Source of the DNA: Mesotaenium endlicherianum
Taxonomy: Eukaryota > Streptophyta > Zygnematophyceae > Zygnematales > Mesotaeniaceae
Direction of reading: 5' to 3'
Assembly: GCA_009602735.1 (NCBI GenBank)
Contig: WELA01013579.1
Coordinates: 487,024 to 551,023, forward strand
Length of the DNA stretch: 64,000 nt
Shown: positions 33,721 to 46,643 of the stretch, piece after piece
How the letters are laid out: the number at the start of each line of letters is the position of its first letter
How positions within the stretch are numbered: the stretch's first letter is position 1
Notes under the pieces: model-generated
The model's input: only the letters and a program-made list of their open reading frames with translations
Database searches by the model: none
Told to the model about the DNA's origin: nothing
Translations under genes and position numbers: made by a program

Positions 33721-34435
33721 ACATCGATACAATTGAGGGAAGAAAGGACCCTAACAGCGGGTGAAAACTACTAGGGAGGGACTACTCCCTGGACTGGGAA
33801 CTCAAGCGACTGACTTATGTGCTGTGGGTAAAAATCCCCCCTATTAGGGGAAAAGGCCCACAGCTTATTAGCTGCAAAAGCAAAATGAATTCCAGAAACA
33901 GAACTGGGCAATACTGGGCAAATAGGCAGCTACTGGCTAGAGCAAAAATAAGCTATGAAACCCCCCCCCCCCAGCTGCGGGCAAGGGACAGTGAGCGCAG
34001 CTGAAAGCGGAGGAGCTAAAATGTAATCTTCAAGAACAACGAAAGTGTGGTCAATCTCTGGAGAGCCGGGGAAGTGGAACCCTGGCAGGAGATGCTCCAG
34101 GTGATACACGTGGCAAACGGATACCGGATACAAATCCAAAACAAAGAAGAGGTGGGGCGACGCGGCCAACTGCCGACCACGGGGCCACTGAGAAGAAGGC
34201 ACGCCCGCACAATTTAGGAAACTCCCGCGGAGCGCGTCAGCGATGGCGAACGTTAGCATCTGAGACGGGAGAATCCGCGAATTGTGGAGCAAGGACTCCA
34301 GCCACCATGACAAGGGAGGGTAACCTGCGACAATGAGTAGGCGAAAATAACAAACAAGAAATTTTGTACAAAAATCCGAAGAAGAAAGACGAAAAGGGAA
34401 GAAAGTAATGAGGGGGTCCTAGGCTAGAGGTGGTG
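33721..34435. other. No supported gene; C homopolymer near 33961
   Basis: This lies between two gypsy remnants and probably includes 3' untranslated or LTR sequence of the minus-strand element to the right. The open frame at 33930-34313 (minus) has no recognisable domain. A run of about 13 C lies at about 33961-33973. Confidence 0.4.
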
Positions 34436-35548
34436 GTCTGGAAGAAGGGCGAAACCAATCACCTTCAGGGACTTTAGGTAAAGGTGGAGACAAACAAGCC
34501 AAGTGCCAACCAGCATTGCAACGATCGCACAACAGCATAGACGCGGGGCAACGACTAGAACCACACCCTTAACAGGGGTGGTTAGCTGGTACAGTGGCAC
34601 GTAACGGGTCGACTTCGTGAACGATATTAGGCAAGTGGCAAAGTGCACGATTCTTCATGTTCTTGCGAATGGTGCGACCATCCGATCCCTCGAGCGTAAG
34701 CACCCCATTAGGATTGAGAGTACGCACGCGCAAGATTACAGGGCGAGCACGGACGTGAAGGGTATCTCGCATTTCCCGATGCAAATAAAAATAATCACCA
34801 ATCTCAAACTTAACCATCCGTGGCTTGTACACCCCACTACGCAAACGAGCATAACGTAGCATATCTCTGTGCTGAGCAGTGAGCAAGTTACCCATGACAA
34901 TAGGCATGTGCTTAAGGAACAAGGCAGCCCTCTCATCAAGGTGAGTCAACAGCATATCATGATCATCGGTGTGGATGGGAACGCTGACTCGACGACGAAT
35001 GGCAAAAGGAAGGAGGGGTTCTTGGCCACATAGGAGGAAATAAGGGGAGTACGAATGCAGAGAGGCCCAAAATTGTAACCTATGGCAAGCCATGGGATGC
35101 GCACATCCCAGTCAGACACATCACAAGTGAGAGCATACTTATGCAGGCTGCGCTTGAATGTTTGAATTATACGCTCTGCAAGCTCATCAACCTGAGGGTG
35201 GTCCCGGGAAGTGGTGCGATGATTTATGAACGACTTATCAAGCTACTCAGTGAGAACACCTTAAAACTCCGACCCTTAATCAGTGACAACCTCAGCAGTG
35301 CGACTAAAAATGAGCACAACATCGATGTAACAACGAGCGAAAGGCGACCCACTAAGCACTCAATCCATAATACGCTGTTCTTTAACCCAAGCGACATCAC
35401 CTTCCACTGGCACAAACGACGGTTTGCCCAAAAGGCAGTCTTATGTTTACCCTTGGGATCAATGAGGATCTGGTTAAATCCCAGACGCAGGTGGAACACA
35501 CTGAAGACACTAGCGTCCTCAAGGACATCAAAGATATCCTCAGGCACG
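34436..35548 (-). pseudogene. Ty3/gypsy remnant with integrase C-terminus and PHD-finger motif (fossil)
   Basis: On the minus strand, a short RT piece (35224-35547; KHKTAFW-type motif) lies next to an integrase C-terminal region (34569-35093) with FSPYFLLCGQEPLLP, LTAQHRDMLRYARLRSG, FEIGDYFYLHR and the ARPVILRVRTLNPNG strand. Directly after it comes a PHD-like pattern: SMLLCDRCNAGWHLACLSPP, LPKVPEGDWF (about 34440-34562). The element lacks most of pol and has many breaks. It is one of the oldest in the window. Confidence 0.7.
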
Positions 35549-36229
35549 GTGTAAGGTTATAAGATTGTAGAGTGCATTTTTGTGGTCATTTTGATATAAG
35601 ATTTGTCAAATTTGGTTAAGTAATGAGAAAGTCATGGATTTCTGAAGTTTGATTAGTTTTAAGGTTAGTTGACGACTGTCCTTAATTCGCGGTGAGCACG
35701 ACCGTCGGATTGACCGACAGCGTCGAGCGATTTGGACCGTTAGAGTGAAGTTGAACCTTCACGTAATTTCAGCTAACGCGGAGTGCCGACCAGGTCGATG
35801 TACCTAGAAGTTTTGGATTAGCTTAGCGCGTCTAAGTTAGTATATTCTAGATACTTTGATGCATGCATGTGGACGTCAAATTGGCCCGACAGGTTGGATG
35901 AGGCTGATCTGGCCCACTAACAAATAATTTGGAAGGGACGATTTGACAAACACTTAGGAAATTCCGTTGCTAAGCGGCCCTCCCTCCTAGGGGTGAGCGA
36001 TTGTCGTATAAAACTATAAATAGGCATAACTTCTTCATTTCTCATTAGTTTTCAGTTCAATACGAATTGAAATTACAAGACCTTTCATTCTACACCATTT
36101 GTGAGCACTTTCTTGCTACTCAAAATGTTGAGTTCTTAGTGATATGCCGCTGCACTCGAGAGTATGATTGCAACTAGTTTGGTTCCTCGTGAGCCACTAC
36201 GTTTCCATTAGGGCACTCTGCCTTTTTCA
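35549..36229 (+). repeat. 5' LTR of B1 (family B)
   Basis: Aligned by eye with 8010-8726 and 32806-33549. The sequence after it (tctggtagcgaagatgg) may be the primer binding site but does not match the initiator tRNA-Met pattern well. Confidence 0.85.
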
Positions 36230-38066
36230 TCTGGTAGCGAAGATGGGCTAGTTTGCATAGTATATTATGGAGTTGTAGTCGGCAGCTGGAGGAGGCGAAC
36301 ATGTTGAGCATGTTGAGCGCGTGGAGCAGCAGGCAGCGCCAATAATGACCAGAGAGCAACAAGACATGCAAGCGATGCTAAGGCAAATGGCAAGTGTAAT
36401 TGGAGGAGAAGTCTCCACCCAATTTCAACAAAATATGCGCATGCAGGTGGAGACAATGGTGCAAGTTGTTGTTGGGAACGCCGCTTCGACAAGTTCGGCC
36501 CCTGCACCTGCTATACCACCAATCCATGTTCAACCAGTGGTGCAACCAGTTGTTCCACCCGCATCGAGAGTGCGTGCGCCTAAGTCTGAAGAGTATATTG
36601 GAGAGCGTGGATTACCGCCTATTCATCAATGGATTTTTGGAGTGAAGAAGTTTATGGAGTATTTTGCGCTCACGCCTAACTGGCAAGTTGTCTTCGTGAT
36701 TACGTTGCTGGAAAAGAGTGCTGGAGCTGGTATGAGCAAGAGGAGCAGCTGTCTGGAGTTTCTGCTACCGTTGATCAGCTCTTTGAAGGCTTGAAGAGGC
36801 AATTTCAACCTATCGCACCCGAGGCTATGGCTCGAGATCTATTGGTGCGCCTTTGTCAGAGAGGAAGCGTTCAAGAGTATGTATCGCGCTTCAATGAGCT
36901 GGTGCTACAGTGTCCATTTATGCACAAGTCGGAGATGATAGACAAGTTGAAGAGGGGACTCAAGCCAACTGTGGCCAAGGAAGTGGCGCTCAAGGACCCT
37001 ACCAGTCTTGGAGAAATGATGGCATTTGCGACGAGGGTCGACGACCCTGCTATAATTATTGCAAGCTTGGGCATGTACTCAAGAATATCGTGTGAAGGCG
37101 AAGCAACCTCAACAACAGGAAAAAGGAGAACGCTAGTAAGTCGTTCTGGGGTGTCTACTGGCGTGAAGGTAGAAATTCACAAGGAGGTTATCCCAAGGAG
37201 CCTGCCGAGAAGTTGACAAGCCTATTATCGTGGAAGGAGTAGTCGACGGCAACAAGGCAAAGTGTATGGTCGACAGCGGCGCAAGTGCAAATTTTGTGCA
37301 CAAGAAGCTTGTGAAGGAGTGGCGAATCCCTGTGCAAAAGCATTATGAGCCTAAGGAGGCAATTTTGGTGTGTGGTGCACCTACAAAAGCTATTCACGTG
37401 GAAGTAGCGGGCACCAGAGTAAGGAAGTTATGGAGCAGGCAAAGCTAGGTCACCATGAGGTGATTTGGGGCCGACCATGGCTAAGGAAAGCCAACCCTCA
37501 AGTGCATTGGAGCACAGGACAAGTGAAAGTCCAAGGGCGTGATGGTCAAATGGAGACAGCAAAACAGGTGGAGGTAGATACGTCCACAAGTAACTGTCTT
37601 CTGTCGAGCTTGCAAGTTAAGAAGCTATGCAGGGCGAATCAGGTGAAGGAGATGTAACTTGTTTTGGTGGCCCTGGCCCGATCATCAGATGGAGCAAGCG
37701 TGAATCCTAAAAGCCTGGACGAGCGCGCGTCGCCGGAAGAGCAAGTAGTGGTGTCTGATCCTCTTGCTCAAAAGGAGCAGACTCCAACTGCTCTAGAGAA
37801 GAAGAAGCCTGCTGAGATGCCTGCCCAAATTAAGGCGCTGTTGGAGGAGTTCAAGTGCGTTTTTCCTGAGGAGCTACCAGCAGGATTACCTCCACAGATA
37901 GCTATGGAGCACAAGATCGAGTTGGAACCAGGGAGCATACCACCAATAAGACCCGCCTATCAACAATCGTTTGCGGAGTTGGATGAGTTGAAGAAGCAGC
38001 TGACAGAGTTATTGGAGAAGGGATTTATTCGACCCAGCGAGTCTCCATTTGCAGCGCCAATCTTAT
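35549..38066 (+). mobile_element. B1: 5' part of a family B chromovirus (fossil)
   Basis: The 5' LTR is 35549-36229 (681 bp, TGTAAGGTTATAAG to CTTTTTCA, TATA box at 36014-36023). After it come gag (36321-37210; LLEKSAGAG, VQEYVSRFNELVLQ, LKRGLKPTVAKEVALKDP), a protease (37230-37540; CMVDSGASANFVHKKLVK, HHEVIWGRPWL) and the start of RT (37800-38066; IPPIRPAYQQSFAELDELKK, GFIRPSESPFAAPI). RT is cut at 38066 by ELT-4. No target duplication could be checked because the 3' end is not here. It is broken. Confidence 0.85.
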
Positions 38067-38781
38067 TGAAATGAATCGACTTACCAATTAGACGATTAAC
38101 AATTAATAAAGATCTTCATATCATCGAGTAATCTTTATGGTATTTTCTGTTAACTGATTAAACAGCAAAAGACAACACACTAGCAGTGGACAATACTCGC
38201 AAGTCAAATGCAAGTAAAGTAGCATCAATGCAATTAGTAAGCTCATACACTAGCAAGGCTAGAAGACAATGCGTATCCATGGCTTCTCGCCTTGGATTCA
38301 TATCTCTCTCAGTAAGCAATACAAGAGGATTGGCCTTGTTTTCGAATGCCGAACTCGAGAGCAATCTCTAGCATATGTACATGGAATGAGTTTACTGTTC
38401 AACAACAATTGCGATGGCACCACCTACCCGAGATTTAACCACGTTGGTAGGACCCCGGCTAACCAAATCCACAGCCATCTCCCATCATCCCGAATCGCCA
38501 TCCATCCCAAGGATGTTATCTGGCCATTCATCTAGCACATCCCACTTAGATGCATATCTAGGCAGTTCACTGCTACCGAGTACGGAAGTCAGCTGGCTAT
38601 CAAAGAATGTGTCAGCAAGCTCACCTAAGTTGACTTCAGCTTGCTGCTCTCGGCTGAGTCATTAAACTGGTAATTGAATATAGTCCAGCAGATTGAATGA
38701 TGACTAAAGTTCAACAGGCTGGAATTAATTAACTATTATATATAAATGAATATTATATCTCCAATATACTGATTCATTACA
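38067..38781 (-). repeat. 3' LTR of ELT-4 (family A)
   Basis: 715 bp in minus orientation, TGAAATGAATC to GATTCATTACA, followed on the right by the inverted PPT (atccctccaactt). Confidence 0.9.
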
Positions 38782-38798
38782 ATCCCTCCAACTTAAAT

Positions 38799-38817
38799 TG
38801 TTGTCGGCTCGACAACA
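38799..38817 (-). other. Hairpin next to the ELT-4 PPT
   Basis: TGTTGTCG-GCT-CGACAACA: a perfect 8-bp stem with a loop that differs from the other copies. It lies just inside the PPT. Confidence 0.75.
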
Positions 38818-38989
38818 TTGAATTGTAGAATTATTTGGTCAGGAAACTAACAGAACTAACCCCCCATCGCCTGCCTCTTGCTTCAACACTGTTGCCTAGC
38901 TGTGGGGATCACTAGTGACAGTGAACTGTCACCTCCACCCTCAGTCCACTTCCGTTGTGGGGTGCAAACAGAGAGACCTCCAGCAAGGC

Positions 38990-40576
38990 TTGACTGGAGG
39001 ATGGTTTTGATGTTTAGGGGGTTGTTCCTTGGGCTCCAGGATCAACGGACTGAGATCTGGATCTAGATCTAGACAGCCCTCTAGGTTTGTCAGCTGGCCT
39101 TCTAAAGAACCCTCTTTGGTCTAAGGTTGGGCCTCGAGGAGAACGAAGGATTGTAGCCTGCTCTTCAATCACCTGGGTGTTGATGCCCACATAAACACGC
39201 ATTCCGGTAGGATGCTGAAATAGGCAAGACGCATATGTCCCTGACTGAAGGGGGTGGCCAGCATACCTCTGGCTATTTCGCGTGTCCCTCTTCTGGTACC
39301 CCTGTCCTCTGGGGATTTCTGCCTTTCTCCGCTGCCAAGAACAGTCAGATCAGCTTCTTCCCCTGCTTGGGCTGGTGGGCTGGGAGAACGAGTGCGGATT
39401 CCTGCTGCCTCCATAGCAGGGATCACATTCCATACACCTGATCTTGGCGCCCTAAGAGTCCCTCCTTCTGCCTGTCCCTGGATCTCCTGAGTACCAGCTC
39501 CTGATGCTTCTCCTCTGCCTTGTTCTTCTTCCTCATCCTCCTCATCTTCCTTCTCTGAGAGAGTAGGGGTCTTGTCCACTAAGTCATCCTGCTCCCGGGT
39601 AGACATGGAGAAATCTACTGACCGCCCTTTCTTGGGACGAGCTGGAGGCTGCTTGGTCTTCAGCCTGCTTATATCTATCCGGCCTGCATTCTTTGCCCAT
39701 TTGACAAAGGCATGCTTCCCCTTAGAGAAATAGTCTCTTCCCCTCCTCTTGTGCTCCTTGGTCTCAGCATTCATATTACTCAGGCATCCATTAAGCCTGG
39801 GGTCACAAGGGGCAAGGTGAGGTGGTAGGATGAGGTAGCCGTCTAGCCCATAGTGGAAGTCATCTGTGTGGGCCCTGCTTTCTGTTAGTGACGGTCATCC
39901 ACCTCCAATCTGTGGGCTGCTGGTAATACTGTGGCCCGTGCTCAGCCTTTTTCAGCTTACAAGAAAACCAGTGGGGGGAGAACATGTGCTGCTCTGTTTT
40001 CCTGGCCAAGTACTCCCAGCTCCTCCTCTCCACTTCATTGTAGACTGGCAGGAGTGTCAGATAAAATACTGCATCCTTAAAGCTATCGAGCTGCATGCTG
40101 GCCATTTTGATGAGTCTCTGATTCCCCAATATGCCAGGCACTGGTACCGTCTTATCTTCTGAGTCATCTGCAAGAAACCGTGCCTACTCTGCTGTATACC
40201 CCACCATTTTGGCATAATCTTCGTAGAGGACCACACCAATGTGTGTCTGAATGTACCTGACTAGGACTTCAGCTCCTTCTCTTTGTAAGGATGTTTTTTG
40301 TTCCACCTTGTTGATCTCTTGGACTGCCAGTAATGTTTCCTTCAAGTTATCAAAGGCTTGGCCACCCACCACAATATATCTGTAAGTGGCCAAGCTTTTT
40401 TGCTTCTCAGCTTCAGCCTTCTTCATTCTCTCCTCCTCTGCTGCCGCCGCTTCTTCTTCTTGTTTCTTCTGTCTCTCCTCCTCAGCTTTCCTGAGATTTT
40501 TCGCCTCCTGCTCCTTCTTCCTCTGTGCTTCTTCTGCCGCCTCTTGTTGTTTGCGGACCCTTTCTTATTCTATCCT
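38990..40576 (-). pseudogene. Extra 3' module of ELT-4 (subtype 2, fossil)
   Basis: Homologous to the ELT-2 module: charged head, TYRYIVVGGQ, VVLYEDYAKMVGYTAE, DWRWMTVTN, KHAFVKWAKNAGRIDISR, an acidic stretch and a Pro/Arg tail (FRRPADKPRGLSRSRS). The N-terminal end is at 49412-49520, beyond ELT-5, which is inserted in the charged head. It is broken. Confidence 0.75.
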
Positions 40577-41297
40577 TGTAATGAATAAGTATATTAGTTG
40601 ATAAAATGTTCATTTAAATATAATAGTTAAATAAGTTCAGCCTGCTGAACTCTAGTTAATGATCAGTCTGCTGGACTTCATATCTAATATCAGTTTAATG
40701 ACTCGGCCGAAAGCAGCAGGCTGAAGTCAACTTAAGTCAGCTTGCTGACACATTCTTTGACAGCCAGCTGACTTCCGTACTCGGTAGCAGCGAACTGCCT
40801 TGATATGCATCGGAGTACGACATGCTAGATGAATGGCCAGATGACATCCCTATGATGGATGGCAATTCGGGATGATGGGAGATGGCGGTGGATTTGGTTA
40901 ACCGAGGTCCTACCAACGTGGTTAACTCCCGGGTAGGCGGTGCCATTGCACTGACCGTTGAACGGTAAACTCATTCCATGTACATATGCTAGGCATTGCT
41001 CTCGAGTTCGGCATTCGGAAACGAGGCCAACTCTCTTGTACAGCTTACTGAGAGAGATCTGAATCCAAGGCGAGAAGCCATTGATACGCACTGTCTTCTA
41101 ACCTTGCTTATGTATGAGTTTACTGATTTGCATTATTGATGCTAGTTTACTCGCATTTGACTTACGAGTATTATTCACTGCTAGTGTGTTGTCCTTTGCC
41201 GTTTAACCAGTTAACAAAAATTACCATAAGGATTACTTGCTGATATAAAGATATTTATTAATTGTTAATCGCCTACTTGGTAAGTCGATTCATTTCA
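40577..41297 (+). repeat. 5' LTR of ELT-5
   Basis: 721 bp, TGTAATGAATA to GATTCATTTCA. It carries several short palindromes near its start (AGTTCAGC-CT-GCTGAACT at 40634-40651; GTCAGC-TT-GCTGAC at 40736-40749). Confidence 0.92.
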
Positions 41298-41298
41298 G

Positions 41299-41310
41299 TG
41301 GTATCAGAGC
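41299..41310 (+). other. Primer binding site of ELT-5
   Basis: TGGTATCAGAGC, one base after the LTR, is an exact match to the initiator tRNA-Met complement widely used by plant LTR elements. Confidence 0.88.
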
Positions 41311-41331
41311 GGTTATCACAGTCTTCTTTGT

Positions 41332-42825
41332 ATGGTAAGGACAAGGTCTCAAACTAGCAACTCCCGAGACATGGAAAACCACGATAACGAGAATGTCAAA
41401 AACCAGGCGGAAAGCCATGTGGCGGGAACCCGTACCTATTCTGAAGCAGTGGCAGATATTGCAGCTAGAGAGGCTGCAGATGAGGCAGCAGCTATTGCCG
41501 CTGTCGCAGCACAGCAAGCTGAGAAGGAGAGAGCCAGGGTAGAAGCTGAACAAGTAGCAAAGGCCGCAAAAGATACAGAAAGGAGGGAAAGACAGCCAGC
41601 TGACGAGCGCACTGTCGAGGAACTCATGGCATCAAGGGCCAATGCTCTGAACTCACCTCCTGCTGTACAACTCAATGTACCCCTAGGTCAAATACGTGAC
41701 CGGCTGAATGCGGCAGGAATTGCTGCTGCAGGAGCGAGAGGGACTGTTGAGGACACTACTTAGCGAGTAGAGGTCAATACTGCTGCTGCATTTGCTAATC
41801 TACCACCCCAGAGTGTAGACTTGGGAGCATTGTTCGTTCAAATGCAGTTGCAAATGGCGACCATGTATGAGTCCCAACAGGAGGACAAAAGAATCAAAAT
41901 ATCCCTACTGCGGGACAGAGACCAACTAGGGTCTCAAACCACTAGTGGTGGTGGCCGAGGGCCTAGTAAGCCCAAGCCAAAACCTCCCCAGGAATATGAT
42001 GTTAAGGGTTATTTCTGAGGTAATAACAAAAAATATTACCTGATCAAGTTTCTCGCGGATGTTGAGCAGTGGCTGGAGAACTACCCAGAACTGCAAGATT
42101 ACGAGAAGGTCAGGCACACCGGTGCGCTACTGAAAGGCAGTGCCGCAGACTGGTGGCTTTACTGGAAGGAAGAGCGTAAGGCTCGGCAACTCGGTGACCC
42201 TACGTGGGTAGAGTTTGTCGAGAAGTTGCATGAGAAGTTTGATGTCATCAACCAGCAGGAGAAAGCTATCTATGCGATGATCTCCCTGACACTGAAGCAG
42301 ACCACTTCAGTTGCTGAGTTTGCTCAAAAGTTCCAAGAGAACATGATGAAGCAGCCTGATTTACCAGAACGGTATAGAATAGCATACTTCAGGTATGGCT
42401 TGAAATCCGAGGTCTCCGGTCATTTTGCTGAGAAAAAGTATGAGAAACTGGCTGACTTGATCCAGGATGCTGACGCCTGGGATCAGCAGCAGTTCAATCA
42501 CAAGCGCCAGAGTAACGCTTTGGTGTCTAAGATTGTCAAAAAGCCCCACGATTCCTACAATGCAATTGAAGGATCCCAGGCTGAGGATAATCAGGGTGAT
42601 GAATATGAGTACGAGTACTATGCTATTCAATCTAGAGGTAGAGGTGATTCCTCTCGAGGTGGCTATGGAAGGGGTGGTCGTAGGACTAAGCCGAGACCAG
42701 CCTCAGCAAAATCCACTTGCTACCATTCTCAACAGAAAGGCCACTACAGAGAACAGTGTCTAGTCAAGCACCTGCCCAAGGTTGAGAGAAAAGACCAGCC
42801 TTTAAAAGACAGCAACAGTCAGTAA
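41332..42825 (+). pseudogene. gag region of ELT-5
   Basis: Ala/Glu-rich coiled-coil-like head, capsid-like core (ADWWLYWKEERKAR, LKQTTSVAEFAQKFQENMM), a Gly/Arg-rich stretch (SRGRGDSSRGGYGRGG) and a zinc-knuckle area (CYHSQQKGHYREQC). It is homologous to the gag of ELT-6. It is broken. Confidence 0.85.
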
Positions 42826-42893
42826 TCCAGTCTACTGACTGTGAGGATGCTAGAGATAGTGAGTCGTCACTAGCTGCCCTCGTAGCAGGTATT

Positions 42894-45800
42894 ATGGGTC
42901 CTGCTGAACTGGATTCACTATGCATGCCTGACAACCAGATAAAGGAGACCATCAGCAATATAGACGTCCAGAGAGTGCACACTCTGGATGCTCTTGTTCC
43001 ACCTGATGTCCAACATTTCTTTGCTAAGTCAGGAGAACAATGCGAAAGTCAGGGAAAGACAGTCCCCCCTATCCTACTGCATTGCATGATTGTAGGTAGG
43101 AAGGTGAGGGCATTTGTTGACGGAGGGGCGTCACATACTTTTATTCACAAGGACTTACTTAAGCGGCTAAGGTTGCCTACTGTCACCCAGGGGAATAGAA
43201 AAATATTCCTTGGAGATGCCTCAAGTATCCCGAGAGGAGTTATTACCAAGCCTATTGAGGTCCACTTAGGTTCTGGCATTGCAATTCTAACTGAAACGCT
43301 TACATTTGAGGTACTCAACACTGGCTTTTATGATCTCGTGCTAGGCAGGTCCTGGCTTAATAGACATCAAGCAGAAGTGTGTTGGAGCAGAGGTACAGTC
43401 AAAGTGAGAGGAGCCAGTGATGGGCAGACTAACTTGGCACCCACCAGTGCTCTTCCTCTTGTCCTGTGTGGATGGCAAATGAAGGAAAAGAAGAGGCTTC
43501 CAGAAGGATGCAAGTTGCTGAATGCAATGGAGTTCGTCAAAAGCTGGAACCAGAAGGAAGACAGAATGTTCTGTCTGCTGCTAAGAGAGGTACCTCCTCA
43601 ACCTGAAGAAGTGGTTGAGAAAAAGGTAAGCCCTCCGGAGCACCCTACTGCTGCAAAAATTGTTGCTCAGTACACTGATGTATTTAATATGCCTCCAGGA
43701 CTACCCCCTAAGAGGAAAGTAGATCATAGGATTGATCTATTACCTGGGAGTCAGCCACCTTGGCAACGCACTTATGCCTTGTCTTATGTGGAGAGCGAGG
43801 AGTTGAAAACACAGATTGCAGAGCTTGAGGAATATGGTTACATTTCTCCCAGTAAATCACCTTACGGCGCACCCATCCTATTTGTTAAGAAAAAGGATGG
43901 CAGTATGCGGATGTCTGTGGATTACAGAGCCCTGAACATAATTACAGTAAAGAACAAGTATGCTTTACCCAGGATCGAGGACTTGCTTGATACCCTGTCT
44001 GGTGCTAAGGTGTTCAGTAAGATAGATCTCAAGAGTGGTTATCATCAAATCAAAATTGCTGAGGGGGATGAACACAAGACTGCCTTCCGTACACGTTATG
44101 GACACTTTGAGTTCAACGTGATGCCATTTAGACTGACTAATGCTCCTGCCACCTTCATGGGTGCTATGAATGACATTTTCAGACCTCATTTGGATAAATT
44201 TGTGCAAGTTTTCCAGGATGATATTTTAATTTTCTTTAAAGATGAAGCTCAGCACGCTTAGAGACAGTCGTGGCCACTCTGAGAACGAATCACTTATATG
44301 CTAAATTGAGCAAGTGTGATTTCTTTAAGGAAAGTATTGAGTTCTTAGGCGACGTTGTCAGTAAAGAGGGCATCAGTGTGGATCCTAAGAAAGTCCAGAC
44401 CATAAGGGACTGGCCAGTACCACAGTTTGTCTCTGAAGTTGGATCCTTCCTCGGGTTGGCTAATTACTATAGGAGATTTATTGAAAATTATTCCACAAAG
44501 GCCAGTAAACTGACTGACCTTACTAAGACAGACATAGGGTATGTGTGGGGGGAAGAGCAGCAGGCTGCCTTCCAGACCCTTAAAGATGCCCTTTGTTCTG
44601 CCCCAGTGCTAGCCGTGTATGACCCCAGCAAACCGGTGCAGGTGGTTACTGATGCCTCTGACTTTGCCATGGGTGCTATTTTGTTGCAGCCTGCTGACAA
44701 AACCACAAAGGATGGTAAGGTACGGCAGGAGTGGCATCCTGTGTTGTATGAGTCTATGAAATTTAATCCAGCGGAGATTAATTACTAAGTGCATGATAAA
44801 GAGCTGCTAGCTATCATTCATGTACTCAAACAGTGGAGAGCATACTTACATGGTAAAGCTTTTAAGGTGATTACAGATCATCTAGCTCTGACCCACTTTC
44901 AGAAGAAGTCCAAGCTGTCGAGGAGGGAGAACCGCTGGAGCCAGATGCTGGAGCAGTTCCAAGTCCAGATCGACTACAAACCAGGGAAGTTGAATCCTGC
45001 TGATGCACTCTCTAGAAGACCTGACTTGCAAGAAAGGAACTTTAGTCAGCATGCTGTAGATAAAGTCCTGTGTGCACTCACTTCACTAAAGGTGAAAACG
45101 TCCTTCCTAGAACAACTTAGGAAAGCCTACCTTTCTGACCCAACGTTTGAGCCCAGCCCCACTACTGGTGTGTGTCGTGCTACTGCACTCGGGTATAAGC
45201 TTAAGGGAGGAGTCTGGGTGACTGAAACNCGAAACCACTGCGGGCAGGCTGAAGCTGGTCATTCCTAATAACTTGGAAATAAGGTCTCTCTTACTGAGTC
45301 AAGCTCATGACAGTCTCCTGGGTGGACATTTGGGGCAGGCCAAAACTGTTGGCAAACTGGCAAAACATTATCATTGGGAGGGGTTACCCCGGGAGGTCTT
45401 GAAATATGTCAAGTCCTGTGACCAGTGTCAGAGGAATAAGTGTCGGCACACACCCCCCGGAGGTCTCTTGCAACCATTGCCCATCCCAGCTGGACGCTGG
45501 GAAACTATATCCATGGACTGGGTGGTCACACTACCACGAACTGCTAATGGGCATGATTCGATATTGGTAGTCGTGGATAAACTGACAAAAATGGTCATTT
45601 TCATCCCCACAACTGTTAAAGTAACTGCACTGGAAACAGCGAGACAGTTATACAACCATGTAGTATGCCAACATGGGCTACCTTCTAATATCATCTCAGA
45701 CAGAGACTCTAAATTCACCTCTAAGTTCTGGAGAGCTTTAATGGGGTTAATGGGAGTCAAACAGCTGCTCAGCACAGCAAACCACCCTCAAACTGATGGG

Positions 45801-46593
45801 CAGACTGAAAGAACTAACCGAGTTTTGCAGGAGGTGCTGAGGGCATATTTCAACCAAAAACCTGTTGTCTCAAATTCAGTTTGCGGTCAACAATACGGTG
45901 CACACGTCAACGGGCAAGACTCCTTTTGAACTCAGCCTGGGTAGAGTCCCTAAGTCTCCTTTAGATGTACTGGGGGAGTCTTTAACTTGCCTTATAGGGA
46001 TTGACAACCCAGTCTCCCTCCAGTTAACTCAGGAGTTTGCTGACACCCTGTCCGCAGTCCAACAAAACCTGCACAAAGCCCAAGAAAACCAACAAAAATA
46101 CGCTAATCAACACCGTCGGGAGCTGACATTTTCTAAGGGCGATTTAGTCAAACTGCATTCTCAGCACCTGTACCTCCCTGGTGTGGTCAAGGAAAAGCTT
46201 GGCCCTGTCTGGGTCGGTCCATATTCGGTGGTCCGTCGTGTCGGTCAGAATGCTTACAAACTGAACATGTCAGCTGACTACAAGGGTCACCCGGTCTTTA
46301 ATGTCTCCTTCTTGGAACCATACATCAAAGGTGATACACTGTTCACAGGTCGGTTACCAGTCCAACCGAGACCGGTCCCCGCTGTCCGGGACGGCGATCC
46401 TGAGGAGTATGAGGTCGATGAGATTTTAGACGCTCGCTCGCTCCGTCGATCGTCTAAATATGTCATGAAGTACCTCATCCGGTGGAAGGGTTACGATGCC
46501 TCTGGGGACACTTGGGAATTTAAAGACCAGCTGACCAATGCCAAAGGGGCGTTGAAACGGTTCCACCTTCGGGCGGCTGGGGCACCTCCCTAA
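42894..46593 (+). pseudogene. Protease-RT-RNase H-integrase-chromodomain region of ELT-5
   Basis: The parts in order are [20 protein letters not shown] and [11 protein letters not shown] (protease, about 43090-43370); [20 protein letters not shown] and [12 protein letters not shown] (RT, about 43680-44500); [15 protein letters not shown] (RNase H, about 44640-44960); HDSLLGGHLGQAKTVGKL and CDQCQRNK (integrase finger, about 45300-45440); SMDWVVTLPRTANGHDSILV and NHPQTDGQTER (core); and EYEVDEILDARSLRRS with YLIRWKGYDASGDTWE (chromodomain, 46400-46593). It has a few breaks. Confidence 0.88.
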
Positions 46594-46643
46594 CAGTCAT
46601 TTCAGTTGACACGGGAAGGTGACAGGAGGTCCTGTCTCCATAT

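Noticed and set aside
33930-34313. Minus-strand frame of 127 codons
   Set aside because: Open but without recognisable motif; probably the 3' region of the old gypsy element. Not called as a gene.
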